64,000 nt of DNA. It comes from Myxococcales bacterium. Its GTDB lineage: Bacteria > Myxococcota_A > Polyangia > Polyangiales > Polyangiaceae. Each line of letters opens with the position of its first letter. Position 1 is the first letter of the stretch. Position numbers and translations under genes: made by a program. Positions 1 through 8,569 of the stretch are shown here, piece after piece. The stretch lies in assembly GCA_025359105.1 (NCBI GenBank), contig JANYHK010000099.1, forward strand, positions 62,001 to 126,000, written 5' to 3'. The notes beneath the pieces are model-generated. The model made no database searches. It was not told the DNA's origin and saw only the letters and a program-made list of their open reading frames with translations.

Positions 1-3000
1 AAGCCGGCGCTCGTCGAAGCGCACGCGCAGCTCGCGCTCGGACTCACGCACCTCGGCAGGGCCGACGAAGCCATCGCCGAGTACAGCCGCGCCCTCGAGC
101 TCAACCCCGAGCACGCCGCCGCGCGGCGCGAGATCGGCCTCCTCCAGTTCCGGCAGGGCGCGTACGCCGACGCCGCAGAGCGCCTGTACAAGGCGGCAGA
201 GGCGGAGCCGGACAACGTCGAGCTCTACCTGCGCCTCGGGCTCGCCTACAACCGGCTCGCCCGCTATGCGCCCGCGAAGGCCGCGCTCGCCGAGGCGATC
301 ACGCTGAACGAGTCGGCGGAGGCCTACAAGGGCCTCGTCGAGGCGTACGCGCGCACGCACGACTACCTCGAGGCCGTGCAGGCCGCGCGCAAGGCGATCG
401 CCCTCGATGCCAAGGACGCCACGTCCCACGCCGAGCTCGCCAAGAACCTCGCAGCGCTCGAGCGCGACAAGGAGGCGCTCGTCGCGCTCAAGACCGCCCT
501 CGAGCTCACGCCCGACGATCCAGAGCTGCACGTCGCGCACGGCATGTGCCTGATGCGCCTGAAGGACTGGGCGGGTGCGGAGGCCGCCTACCGCGAGGCC
601 GTCCGCCTGTCGCCGGACGCCGCGCCGCCCCACGCCGGTCTCGGCAACGTGCTCAACGCCCTCGAGCGCTGGACGGACGCGCTCGACGAGCTCGAAATCG
701 CGACCAAGATCGACCCGAGCTCCACGCCGGCTTTCGCCGGGCTCGGCCTCACGTACAAGAAGCTGGGCCGACTCCCGGAGGCCATCGCCGCCCTGCAGCG
801 CGCCGACGAGCTCAACCCCGAGGGCCCGGACCTGCGGTACACGATCGCGCTCCACCACATCGAGCTCGGTAACCTGCCCCAGGCGATGGACGCGCTCGCG
901 CGCGTGCTCGAAGTGAAGAAGGACCACGCCGACGCGTTGATGAAGCTCGGCGAGCTCCGCGTCGGCGCCGAGCAGTGGCTCGAGGCGATCGAGCCGCTCA
1001 AGGCGGCGGTGAAGATCCGCGCCGAGTTCTCCCACGCCTACCAGCTCCTCGCGACGGCTCTGCGCAAGCTCGGTCGCCACGCCGAGGCGATCGAGGCCTT
1101 CAAGCACGCCGTCGGCAAGGAGCCCACCGACTTCGACTCCGTGCTCGAGATGGGGCGCAGCCAGGCGGCCGCCGACAACGACAAGGAAGCGGCCGCGACG
1201 TTCGAGCGCGCGCTCGAGCTCAAGCCCGACCAGCCCGACGCGCTGTTCGAGCTCGGGATGTCCTGCGCACGCATGCGCGAGCATGCCGACTCCGTCGACG
1301 CCCTCGTCCGCGTGACCAAGCTCCGACCAAACGACCAGCCCGCCGTCTACCAGCTCGGCATCGAGTACCACGCCCTGCACCGCTACGACGACGCCGCCCT
1401 CGCGATCGAGCGGTCGCTGAAGCTCAAGCCGGGTGACTTCGACGCGCAGCGCCTGCTCGGCATGATCCTCGCGGACGCCGGCATGGACCAGCTCGCGGTC
1501 GACGCCTTCGAGAAAGCGCACTGGCTGAAGCAGAACGACGGCGAGATCCGGCGGCGCATGGGCGTGACCCTGCGCAAGCTGGGACGCACGCGCGAGGCGG
1601 TGCAAGCGCTCGAGGACGCTGCGCGCATCAACCCCGACGACGCCGAGACGCACTTCGCGATCGGCCTCGCGATGAACGAGCTGAACCGACCGGGCGACGC
1701 GAAGACGCGCTTCGAGCGGGCGGTCGCGCTCGCCCCCGAGCGCGCCGACGTGCAGCTCGAGCTCGGGAAGATGCTCGACCACTTCGGCGAGACCGAGCGT
1801 GCCACCGTCGCCTTCCGCGAGGCGACCCGACTCCGGCCCGAAGACGCCGAGGCGTACGAGCTGGCGGGCTACGCCTTCATGAAGATCGAGTCCTTCGCGG
1901 AGGCCGCGGCCGCGTTCAAGCACCTGACGCGCTTGCGCCCCGGCGACGCCGTCGCCCTGTTCGATCTCGGCGCCGCGCTGACGCGCACCGGCCAGGATCA
2001 CGAGGCGGTCGACGCGTTCGAGTACGCGGCGCGGCAGAAACCGGGCCACACCGGAACGCACGGCGAGCTGGCCCGCGCCTACGCGCGGGTCGGGCGCATC
2101 GAGGAGGCCATCGCGTCGTACCGTCGCGTGCTGGAGCTCGAGCCGGGGACGACGTACGCCAGCCTGGAGGTCGCCGCGCTGCTGGAGCGCGTGGGCCTCC
2201 ACCAGGACCGCGTGTCTGCCCTCCTCGCGAGCGTGAAGGCCTCGCCGCACGACGTGCAGGCGCGCCTGAAGCTCGGCATCGCGTACGACGAGCTGGGCCA
2301 GGTCCCCGAGGCCATCGCCGCGCTCGAGTCGGTCGTCTCGCGCGATCCGTCGATCGTCGACGCGCAGCGGCGTCTCGCGCGCTTGCACAAGGACTCGGGG
2401 CAGTACGAGAAGGCGATCACGGCGTGCGAGGCCCTCGTGCGCCTGGGCGCGGAGGACGCCGAGATGCTCGTCGACCTGGCGGAGAGCCGCCGCCAGCTGA
2501 AGGACGTGCAGCGCGCACTCGACGCGCTCCACCAGGCGGTGAAGCTCGCCCCCGATCACGTGCCTGCCTACCGCCTGCTCGCCGCGGTCTACGGCGAGCT
2601 CGGCATGCACGCGGAGTCGGTGCTCGCCTTCGAGAACGTGCTCCGGCGCGAGAAGACCGACGTCCCGGCCCTGTATGGCGCCGCGCTCGCGTACGGGCTG
2701 CTCCGCCGCCGCGGCGAGGCGATCACGGCGCTGCGCACGATCACCGAGCTCGATCCCGATCACGCCGAGGCGTACATGCAGCTCGGACGCACCTACCACG
2801 GCATGAGGGAGCTCCGCGAGGCGAGCACCGCGTACACGCAGGCGGCGCGCATCAGCGCCGATCCCGAGGCGTACTACCAGCTCGCCGTGTGCCAGCGCGA
2901 GCTGGGGCGCATGGAGGACGCCATCACCTCGCTCCGCCACGTGCTCCGACTGAAGAGCGACGACGCGCGCGCGCACCTCGATCTCGGCTCCATTCTGGCC

Positions 3001-4935
3001 GAGCTCGGTCGTGATCCGGAGGCCGTGTCGAGCCTCGAGCGCGCGCTCGAGCACAATCCGAAGCTCGTCGAAGCGCACCGACGCCTCGCGGTCCTCTACG
3101 GGAAGCTCGGCGACAAGCGCCGCGCGTCGGCGTCACTGATGGCGCTCGAGAAGGCGAACGCCCACGGCGTCGAGACGCTGCTCCAGCTCGCCGAGAACGA
3201 GCGCGCGCTCGGCCGCACGAAGGAGGCGCTGGACGCGATCCGCCGCGCCGTGCAGATGTCGCCGGACGACCTCGCCGTCCACGCGCTTCGGGCCGAGCTC
3301 GCGGCGAAGCTCGAGCTCCACCAGGAAGCCGCGAGCGCCTACGAGGAGGTGCTCCAGCAGGAGCCCGAGAACCCCGCGGCCTTGTACGGCGTCGCTGTTG
3401 CGCGACTCGCGCTCGACCGGGCGCGAGACGCGCTCGCGCCGCTGCGCACGCTGGTGCGCGTGGATCCCGAGAGCTCCGACGGGCACCGAATGCTCGCGAG
3501 CGTGCTCGTCGCGCTCGAGCGGCACGACGAGGCCGTACCGGCGCTCGAGTCGCTGGCGCGGCTCGAGCCCAACGACGCGAAGGTGCTCCTCGGCTTGGCC
3601 GTCTCGTACCGTGCGGTTAAGCGCCTCGACGACGCGGTCGGCATCCTCGAGCGCTGCGTGCTCCTCATCCCTCACGCCGCGGCGCCCTGGCGCGAGCTCG
3701 GGCTCACGTACACCGAGCTCGGTCGCGACGCGGAAGCGGTCGACGCGCTCGAGAGCGCGCTCGAGCGCGCTCCGAAGATGCTCGACGTGCGCGCCGAGGT
3801 CGGCAAGGTCTACACGCGGCAGGGGCGACACGCCGACGCCGTGTCGATGCTCGGCCCGGTCGCGCGCGAGGCAGCCCCCGACGCCGCAGTCCTCGTGCAC
3901 CTCGCGACGTCGCAGCGAGCGCTCGGCCTCTTGCGCGAGGCGGTCCACAGCGTGGAGCAGGCCATCGAGGCCGACCCGCGGCGGCGCAAGGCAAAGCGCC
4001 TCCTCGCGGATCTTTACGCCGACCTCGGCGACCACGCCACCGCAGCCGGGATTTATCAGGAGATCGTGCAGCGTGATCCCATCGACACCATCTCGCTGCA
4101 CGGCCTCGCCAGCGCGCTGGCGGCGCTGAAGCGCCACGATCAGGCGCTCCCGGTGATCCGCCAGGCGGTCGACACCGACCCGCACAACCCCGATCACCAC
4201 TTGCTCCTCGGCCACGTCCTCACGGCGCTCGATCAGCAGCAGGCCGCCGCCGGCGCCTACCTCGAGGCCGCGCAGCTCCGGCCGACCGATCCAGAGGCGG
4301 CCTACCGCCTCGGCGTCGCCCTCGAGCGCATCGGGCGCTTGCCGCACAGCCAGCACGCGCTCGAGCGCGCCGTCGCCCTCAAGCCCACCGATCCGCGCGT
4401 GCGCTTCGCGTTCGGCGTGACGCTGATGAAGCTCGGCCGGGCGCTCGAGGCCGTCGATCAGTTCGAGCACGCCGTCGCCCAGTCGCCGGCAGAGGGCCGC
4501 TTCCGAGCGGCGCTCGCGGTGGCCTACGCCCAGATCGAGCGCGTCCAAGACGCCGTCGAGCAGTACGAGGAGGCCATCCGCCTCGGCACGAGCGACGCCG
4601 ACCTTCGGTACAACTACGCCGTCATGCTCGAGAAGATGGGGCGCTCACACGACGCGATCGACGCGTACGCGCGCGCCGCCGCAGAGCGGCCTACGCACGT
4701 CGAGAGCCACCGGCGCATGGGTCGCCTCCTCGCCGAGCAAGCCCGCGACCGCGAGGCCGCCGAGGCCTACAAGAACGCCGTCCGCTACGATCTGAACGAT
4801 CCGGAGCTTCGCTACGAGCTCGGCGCCTGCTTCGCGCGCATGGGGGATCGCACTGCGGCGATGGAGCAGGTCCGCGTCCTGCAAGCGATGGACCGCGCAG
4901 CGGCCACCCGCCTCCAGCGCATCATCCCGCGCTGA
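1..4935 (+). CDS. Giant TPR repeat protein, 5' end outside window
   Basis: The frame is open from base 1, so the gene starts upstream of the window; the ATG at 376 is internal. The visible 1644 residues are almost entirely tetratricopeptide repeats of about 34 residues, which length alone puts at roughly 48 units. Each shows the usual pattern: Leu-Gly in helix A, Ala-x4-Ala in helix B, then Leu-x-Pro. I see no catalytic domain, membrane segment or second domain, and the chain ends in a last TPR and a short basic tail (LQRIIPR). TPR superhelices are protein-interaction scaffolds; partners cannot be read from the sequence. The next gene is on the opposite strand and ends 38 bp away. Confidence is high for TPR, none for a specific role. 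Confidence 0.93.
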   Translation, partial: KPALVEAHAQLALGLTHLGRADEAIAEYSRALELNPEHAAARREIGLLQFRQGAYADAAERLYKAAEAEPDNVELYLRLGLAYNRLARYAPAKAALAEAITLNESAEAYKGLVEAYARTHDYLEAVQAARKAIALDAKDATSHAELAKNLAALERDKEALVALKTALELTPDDPELHVAHGMCLMRLKDWAGAEAAYREAVRLSPDAAPPHAGLGNVLNALERWTDALDELEIATKIDPSSTPAFAGLGLTYKKLGRLPEAIAALQRADELNPEGPDLRYTIALHHIELGNLPQAMDALARVLEVKKDHADALMKLGELRVGAEQWLEAIEPLKAAVKIRAEFSHAYQLLATALRKLGRHAEAIEAFKHAVGKEPTDFDSVLEMGRSQAAADNDKEAAATFERALELKPDQPDALFELGMSCARMREHADSVDALVRVTKLRPNDQPAVYQLGIEYHALHRYDDAALAIERSLKLKPGDFDAQRLLGMILADAGMDQLAVDAFEKAHWLKQNDGEIRRRMGVTLRKLGRTREAVQALEDAARINPDDAETHFAIGLAMNELNRPGDAKTRFERAVALAPERADVQLELGKMLDHFGETERATVAFREATRLRPEDAEAYELAGYAFMKIESFAEAAAAFKHLTRLRPGDAVALFDLGAALTRTGQDHEAVDAFEYAARQKPGHTGTHGELARAYARVGRIEEAIASYRRVLELEPGTTYASLEVAALLERVGLHQDRVSALLASVKASPHDVQARLKLGIAYDELGQVPEAIAALESVVSRDPSIVDAQRRLARLHKDSGQYEKAITACEALVRLGAEDAEMLVDLAESRRQLKDVQRALDALHQAVKLAPDHVPAYRLLAAVYGELGMHAESVLAFENVLRREKTDVPALYGAALAYGLLRRRGEAITALRTITELDPDHAEAYMQLGRTYHGMRELREASTAYTQAARISADPEAYYQLAVCQRELGRMEDAITSLRHVLRLKSDDARAHLDLGSILAELGRDPEAVSSLERALEHNPKLVEAHRRLAVLYGKLGDKRRASASLMALEKANAHGVETLLQLAENERALGRTKEALDAIRRAVQMSPDDLAVHALRAELAAKLELHQEAASAYEEVLQQEPENPAALYGVAVARLALDRARDALAPLRTLVRVDPESSDGHRMLASVLVALERHDEAVPALESLARLEPNDAKVLLGLAVSYRAVKRLDDAVGILERCVLLIPHAAAPWRELGLTYTELGRDAEAVDALESALERAPKMLDVRAEVGKVYTRQGRHADAVSMLGPVAREAAPDAAVLVHLATSQRALGLLREAVHSVEQAIEADPRRRKAKRLLADLYADLGDHATAAGIYQEIVQRDPIDTISLHGLASALAALKRHDQALPVIRQAVDTDPHNPDHHLLLGHVLTALDQQQAAAGAYLEAAQLRPTDPEAAYRLGVALERIGRLPHSQHALERAVALKPTDPRVRFAFGVTLMKLGRALEAVDQFEHAVAQSPAEGRFRAALAVAYAQIERVQDAVEQYEEAIRLGTSDADLRYNYAVMLEKMGRSHDAIDAYARAAAERPTHVESHRRMGRLLAEQARDREAAEAYKNAVRYDLNDPELRYELGACFARMGDRTAAMEQVRVLQAMDRAAATRLQRIIPR

Positions 4936-4973
4936 GAGCGGCTCGTATCTCCGCGACGTCTGGCTACGTCGCG

Positions 4974-6107
4974 CTACTTCTCGGCCGCGTTCTGCGAGCA
5001 CTGCTTGCACGTCGTGCGCTTCGGCGCCGGCGGGCTCGGCAGGTCTTCGTCGCAGCAGCCGTATTTCGGGCGCAGCGCGTCGCCGCCCGCGTTGCCGCCG
5101 GTGGGGGCCGCGGCGCCGCCCGCGGCGGGCTTCGGCGGATCGTCGGTGCCGGACGAGTTCGGATCGCCCTTTGCCCCCTTCGGGAACACGTGCGGCCAGA
5201 GCGAGTCCTCGCTCGGCACGAGCTCGACGTCGCGCAGCGTGAAGAGGCGCTCGAGCTCGGCGTGGCGCAGCTCGCGTCCCCCTTCGTCCTTCGCGGTCAT
5301 CTGCTCGAACAGCTTCACGCCCTCCTTCATGTAGCGCGCGGAGCTCGTGAGGCGGTACTCGATGCGGCCGTAGGAGCCGGGCTCGCCGACGTCGACGTAG
5401 TCGCGCCTGTCGGCGGTGAACGCCGTGAGGCGCACGAGCTCGCCCCTACGGGGCAGGAAGATGCTCGTGAGGCTCCGGCACGGCTCGACCTTAGTGTTGC
5501 CGGTGCAGCCCTCGTCCTGGACGGTGACGACGACCTCCGGCCCGATGCGTTCCAGCGAGAAATACGGGCGTTTTGTGATGCCGCGGTAGACGCCGACGGC
5601 GTACACCTCCGCCGAGTCTTCCTTCGGGCGAACGAGCGCGAGCGGCCCGGCCTCGGTGCCGTCGGGGAACCGGTGCGTGCGCATCCAGAGGGCCTTGAGC
5701 CGATCGCCGCCGCCGCCGAGGAGGATCTCCCCCTCTTCCACCGCGACCGGGTAGCGACGAATCCACTCGCCGCCCTTCAGCGCGGGGTCGGCGAGGACGT
5801 TGCGGCCGGTGCACGGCACGGCGTCCTCGGGGAGCGCGAGCTTCTCGGTGTCGAACGTCGGGAAGACGAGGTGCCAGTAGCCGGTCTCGGACATGCTGCG
5901 CGCGAGTCCGTTCTTCACGCGGCGCTCCGGCAGCCGAATCACGCAGGCGGGGACCGGCGCGAGCATGCGCGTCGCGTCCTCCCGGTGCTGCTCCTTCGCG
6001 GCGGCGCCGCAGCCGCCGGAGGCGAGCGCCCCGAGCGCCACCAGCGCGAGCGTGAGGGCCCCCGAAATCAGCTTCCTCGAAGGCGCGAGAGCGTCCATGG
6101 CGTGCAT
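4974..6107 (-). CDS. Putative lipoprotein with Cys-rich C-terminal tail
   Basis: About 377 residues. The N-terminus has a basic stretch, a hydrophobic run (LTLALVALGALASGGC) and a lipobox, so it is probably a lipid-anchored envelope protein. Three in-frame ATGs lie at 6116, 6107 and 6098 (MHAMHAM). I chose 6107 because a GAGG sits about 9 bases ahead of it, while the same GAGG touches the 6116 ATG. The frame extends much further upstream, but that part has no coding character and overlaps the next gene. The middle is an unrecognised globular domain. The C-terminus has a Pro/Ala/Gly linker followed by CC and CxxC motifs (KYGCCDEDLP, CKQC), which may bind metal or form disulfides. The neighbour upstream on the same strand is another lipoprotein. 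Confidence 0.75.
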   Translation of the reverse strand: MHAMDALAPSRKLISGALTLALVALGALASGGCGAAAKEQHREDATRMLAPVPACVIRLPERRVKNGLARSMSETGYWHLVFPTFDTEKLALPEDAVPCTGRNVLADPALKGGEWIRRYPVAVEEGEILLGGGGDRLKALWMRTHRFPDGTEAGPLALVRPKEDSAEVYAVGVYRGITKRPYFSLERIGPEVVVTVQDEGCTGNTKVEPCRSLTSIFLPRRGELVRLTAFTADRRDYVDVGEPGSYGRIEYRLTSSARYMKEGVKLFEQMTAKDEGGRELRHAELERLFTLRDVELVPSEDSLWPHVFPKGAKGDPNSSGTDDPPKPAAGGAAAPTGGNAGGDALRPKYGCCDEDLPSPPAPKRTTCKQCSQNAAEK

Positions 6108-6163
6108 AGCGTGCATCCTCAGCCGATCGTACAGCCCGCGTCCGCGGCGGGCCCAATTCGCAT

Positions 6164-6748
6164 CTAAAGCTCGAAGTAGCCCCCCGGCACCACGAAGGTG
6201 TCGTCGAGCCCCGCCATGGTCAGAACCCCCCAGCACGCGAGCTTCGTCTTCACGGCGAACGTCACGACCTCGTTCGGGTCCCCGATGGGCGCGAGCACCG
6301 CGAGGTTCGAGCGGTGCACGCCCCAGGAGCCGGGGCCGTGCTGCAGGATGGCCTCGTGGAGCTCGGTTCCCGCCGCGGGGGCGTCGTTCAGGATGGCGAC
6401 GCGCAGGCGCACCGGATGATCGCCGGCGTTCATGACGTCGACGTAGACCAGATCGCTGCGCGCCCGCACCGTGCGTGACTCGAAGCCGTGCGCCGTGAGG
6501 AAGCGCACGAGCGCGCCCTCGTTGAGCGGCGAGTAGTCGGGCTTGAGCGGCTCGCCCTGGCACGCGGCGGGCTTCAGCCGCATGTACCCGGGCGAGAGCG
6601 AGCCGTCGACGTTCGCCTCGGCGTTGCCGCCGCCGGTGCCCATCGAGACCGCGCCGGTGGCTTGGAGCTGCGACCCACCGCAGCTCGGGAGCACGATCGC
6701 GCCGCTCGCCACCGCGAGCGTCGCCAGGAGTCGGTATTTTGGCTGCAT
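6164..6748 (-). CDS. Putative lipoprotein, 194 aa
   Basis: Starts at the ATG at 6748 (MQPKYRLLATLAVASG), giving a classic signal peptide and lipobox VLPSC followed by GGSQ. The longer open frame upstream runs through the divergent gene's promoter and coding region and is rejected. The rest looks like a compact beta-rich domain with a YVDVMNAGDHPVRLRVAILN segment, typical of Ig-like or C2-like folds, but I do not recognise the family. It shares the 96-bp divergent promoter region with the plus-strand lipoprotein at 6845 and lies directly upstream of the lipoprotein ending at 4974, so the two may be co-transcribed. Confidence 0.75.
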   Translation of the reverse strand: MQPKYRLLATLAVASGAIVLPSCGGSQLQATGAVSMGTGGGNAEANVDGSLSPGYMRLKPAACQGEPLKPDYSPLNEGALVRFLTAHGFESRTVRARSDLVYVDVMNAGDHPVRLRVAILNDAPAAGTELHEAILQHGPGSWGVHRSNLAVLAPIGDPNEVVTFAVKTKLACWGVLTMAGLDDTFVVPGGYFEL

Positions 6749-6844
6749 GGCGTCTTTCAACCGAACTCTAGAACAGCCGCTCCATCCGGACGAGTTTTCG
6801 CTCCTTCTTTGCGTTTCGCGAGTCGGCCCGGCTACGCTTTGCTC
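6749..6844. promoter_or_regulatory. Divergent intergenic region between two lipoprotein genes
   Basis: The 96 bp between the start codons at 6748 (minus) and 6845 (plus) are visibly richer in A/T than the flanks and must contain promoters for both genes. I could not identify convincing -35/-10 boxes or an operator. Confidence 0.4.
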
Positions 6845-7480
6845 ATGATGCGCACGATCCCGTTCGTCCTCGCGACGGGCGCAGCGGCCGTGATGGGGTG
6901 CGGCCATGCGCCGGACCCCATCGCGTTCCAGAACCGCGTCTTTTACAACTACGACGATCCGAGCGCCGACGTCAGCGCCTTCGAGCAGCGCTACCCGCCG
7001 CTCGACCTCGGCGAGCAGACGCCGAACCCCGAGTACATCGGCGTCAGCGTCATCGGCGCGAACATCCACCTCTCCCGCCCCAAGAACTGGGTCGTGCGCA
7101 CCGCCAGCAACAAGGAGCAGGAGCGCTACATCGAGTACGTGTCGCCGAACGAGTACGTCTTCTCGATCTACGAGCGCATCGACTCTCCCGACGACGTGTG
7201 GCGCGAGGTGATGGGTCGCTACGAGGACACCGTGAAGGCCGACGGCGCCGAGCTCCTCGGCAAGCGCGTCCCCGTCTCCACCTGGAACGCGCAGGGCCGC
7301 GCCTACGTCGTTCGCCGCCAGGTGAAGGCCGCGAAGAGCCCGTTCATCAGCGTGAGCCGCGAGTACCTGGCGCGGAGCGACCATCGCATCGTGCTCGTGC
7401 AGGTCCTCCACCAGACCGCCACACTCAAGCCCGTCTCCGACGAGCTCCTCCGCGTCATCGCGACCCTCGAGATCAACTGA
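6845..7480 (+). CDS. Putative lipoprotein, 211 aa
   Basis: Start ATG at 6845 (a second ATG follows immediately). The signal peptide MMRTIPFVLATGAAAVMGC ends in a lipobox, so the mature protein begins CGHAPDP and is probably lipid-anchored. The body contains a segment rich in aromatic residues and an alternating strand pattern (ANIHLSRPKNWVVRTA, RYIEYVSPNEYVFSIYERI), suggesting a single alpha/beta domain similar in style to small uncharacterised envelope proteins. The longer open frame from 6488 overlaps the minus-strand gene and is rejected. It converges on tssG, whose stop is 10 bp away. Confidence 0.75.
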   Translation: MMRTIPFVLATGAAAVMGCGHAPDPIAFQNRVFYNYDDPSADVSAFEQRYPPLDLGEQTPNPEYIGVSVIGANIHLSRPKNWVVRTASNKEQERYIEYVSPNEYVFSIYERIDSPDDVWREVMGRYEDTVKADGAELLGKRVPVSTWNAQGRAYVVRRQVKAAKSPFISVSREYLARSDHRIVLVQVLHQTATLKPVSDELLRVIATLEIN

Positions 7481-7489
7481 GGAGCGGCC

Positions 7490-8569
7490 TCACGGCATGA
7501 CGGAGTCGACGGGACGGTCCTCGTCGAGGATCGTCGGGCGCGCCTGGACGGCGTCCTCGCTCATCACGAAGCGGGCGCGCATGGGCTTACCGGCCTGTGG
7601 CCGCAGCGTCGTCGTAACGCCGAGCTTGGATCCGCGCTCCACGCCCAGCTCGAAGCGCGGGGCGTCGTGCTCGGCGAGGGTGACCTCGCACTCGATCTCG
7701 AGCACGCCGCGCGAGAACTGGTCGATGACCTTGCGCAGCGTCGGGTGGTGCCGGCCGCCCGGCATGAGCGCCTCGAACGTCTCGTAGTCGACGGGGCCGA
7801 TGCCCACGCGAAAGCGCCCCGAGCGGTCCACGACGGCGCGCCCGATCGTCATGTCCAGCCCGAGAGCGCTGTTCTGCGATCCCAGCAGCGCGAGCTGGTC
7901 GTCCTTCAGCGCCACCCGTCGGGCGATGTAGCTCTTGGTGTAGATCTTCGTGCCCGGGAAGAGCCGCTCGAGTACGATCTCGAGCGATCGCGCAGGCCGC
8001 GTCTGGAGCGACAGGAGCGGCGCGAGGGCGAGGAGGTGGAGCGGGGGGAGGCCCTCTTTCGGCATCGCCCGCGCGTCGACGCCGACGAACGCGAGCGCAC
8101 GACGCGTGAACATGTCGCTGCCGTCGAGCCGGAAACCGGCGGCGAAGCGGTACTTCTTCCACGCGCGAAAGAACAGCGACAGGATACGGTGCTGGAAGAC
8201 GTCGTAGAAGGCCTTGAGCGACTTGTCGTCGTTGGCCTCGGCCTCGATGAGGTCCTCGCTGATGAACGACGCGAGCGGCGACACCGCGCCGTAGAGCCCG
8301 AGGAAGCTCGTCTTGACCTCCGCGAACGGGACGCCGTCGCGGAGCACACGGGGGTTGATGGATGTGACGTCGGAGGTGTGAAAGACGAGATCCGGATCGT
8401 GGACGAAGCGAATCGCCTCGCGCCTCGCCGGCCCCAGCTCGCCCACCGGCATGGCGTGCGGAGCCGTCCGTTGCAGGAGCTGCACCGCCCTGAAGAAGCT
8501 GAACTTCCAGGGTTCGGACTCCAGCTCCCGGATCAGATCAGCGTCAGATTTCCCGTGCGCGCCGGCCAT
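7490..8569 (-). CDS. tssG: Type VI secretion baseplate protein TssG
   Basis: 359 residues, within the usual TssG size range (about 310-370). TssG, with TssF, TssK and TssE, forms the wedge of the T6SS baseplate in the cytoplasm. The family signature near the N-terminus, EPWKFSFFRAVQLLQR (residues ~18-33), is present, as are the GLYGAVSPLASFI block and the conserved FRAWKKYRF segment. The start ATG at 8569 lies 37 bp inside the 3' end of tssF, so the two are translationally coupled. The open frame extends to 9949 in the tssF shadow; that extension is not real protein. It is the last gene of the T6SS operon. Confidence 0.93.
   Translation of the reverse strand: MAGAHGKSDADLIRELESEPWKFSFFRAVQLLQRTAPHAMPVGELGPARREAIRFVHDPDLVFHTSDVTSINPRVLRDGVPFAEVKTSFLGLYGAVSPLASFISEDLIEAEANDDKSLKAFYDVFQHRILSLFFRAWKKYRFAAGFRLDGSDMFTRRALAFVGVDARAMPKEGLPPLHLLALAPLLSLQTRPARSLEIVLERLFPGTKIYTKSYIARRVALKDDQLALLGSQNSALGLDMTIGRAVVDRSGRFRVGIGPVDYETFEALMPGGRHHPTLRKVIDQFSRGVLEIECEVTLAEHDAPRFELGVERGSKLGVTTTLRPQAGKPMRARFVMSEDAVQARPTILDEDRPVDSVMP

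Noticed and set aside
3133-4548. 471-residue minus-strand open frame within the TPR gene
   Set aside because: It mirrors the TPR repeats and has no start signal or family.
1-4935. Regular repeats in the TPR gene as a DNA repeat element
   Set aside because: Periodicity is in the protein (34 residues); DNA copies are too diverged to be a recent repeat.
7478-7492. TGAGG-AGCGG-CCTCA hairpin between the lipoprotein gene and tssG as a terminator
   Set aside because: Stem of only 5 bp and no T-run on either strand.
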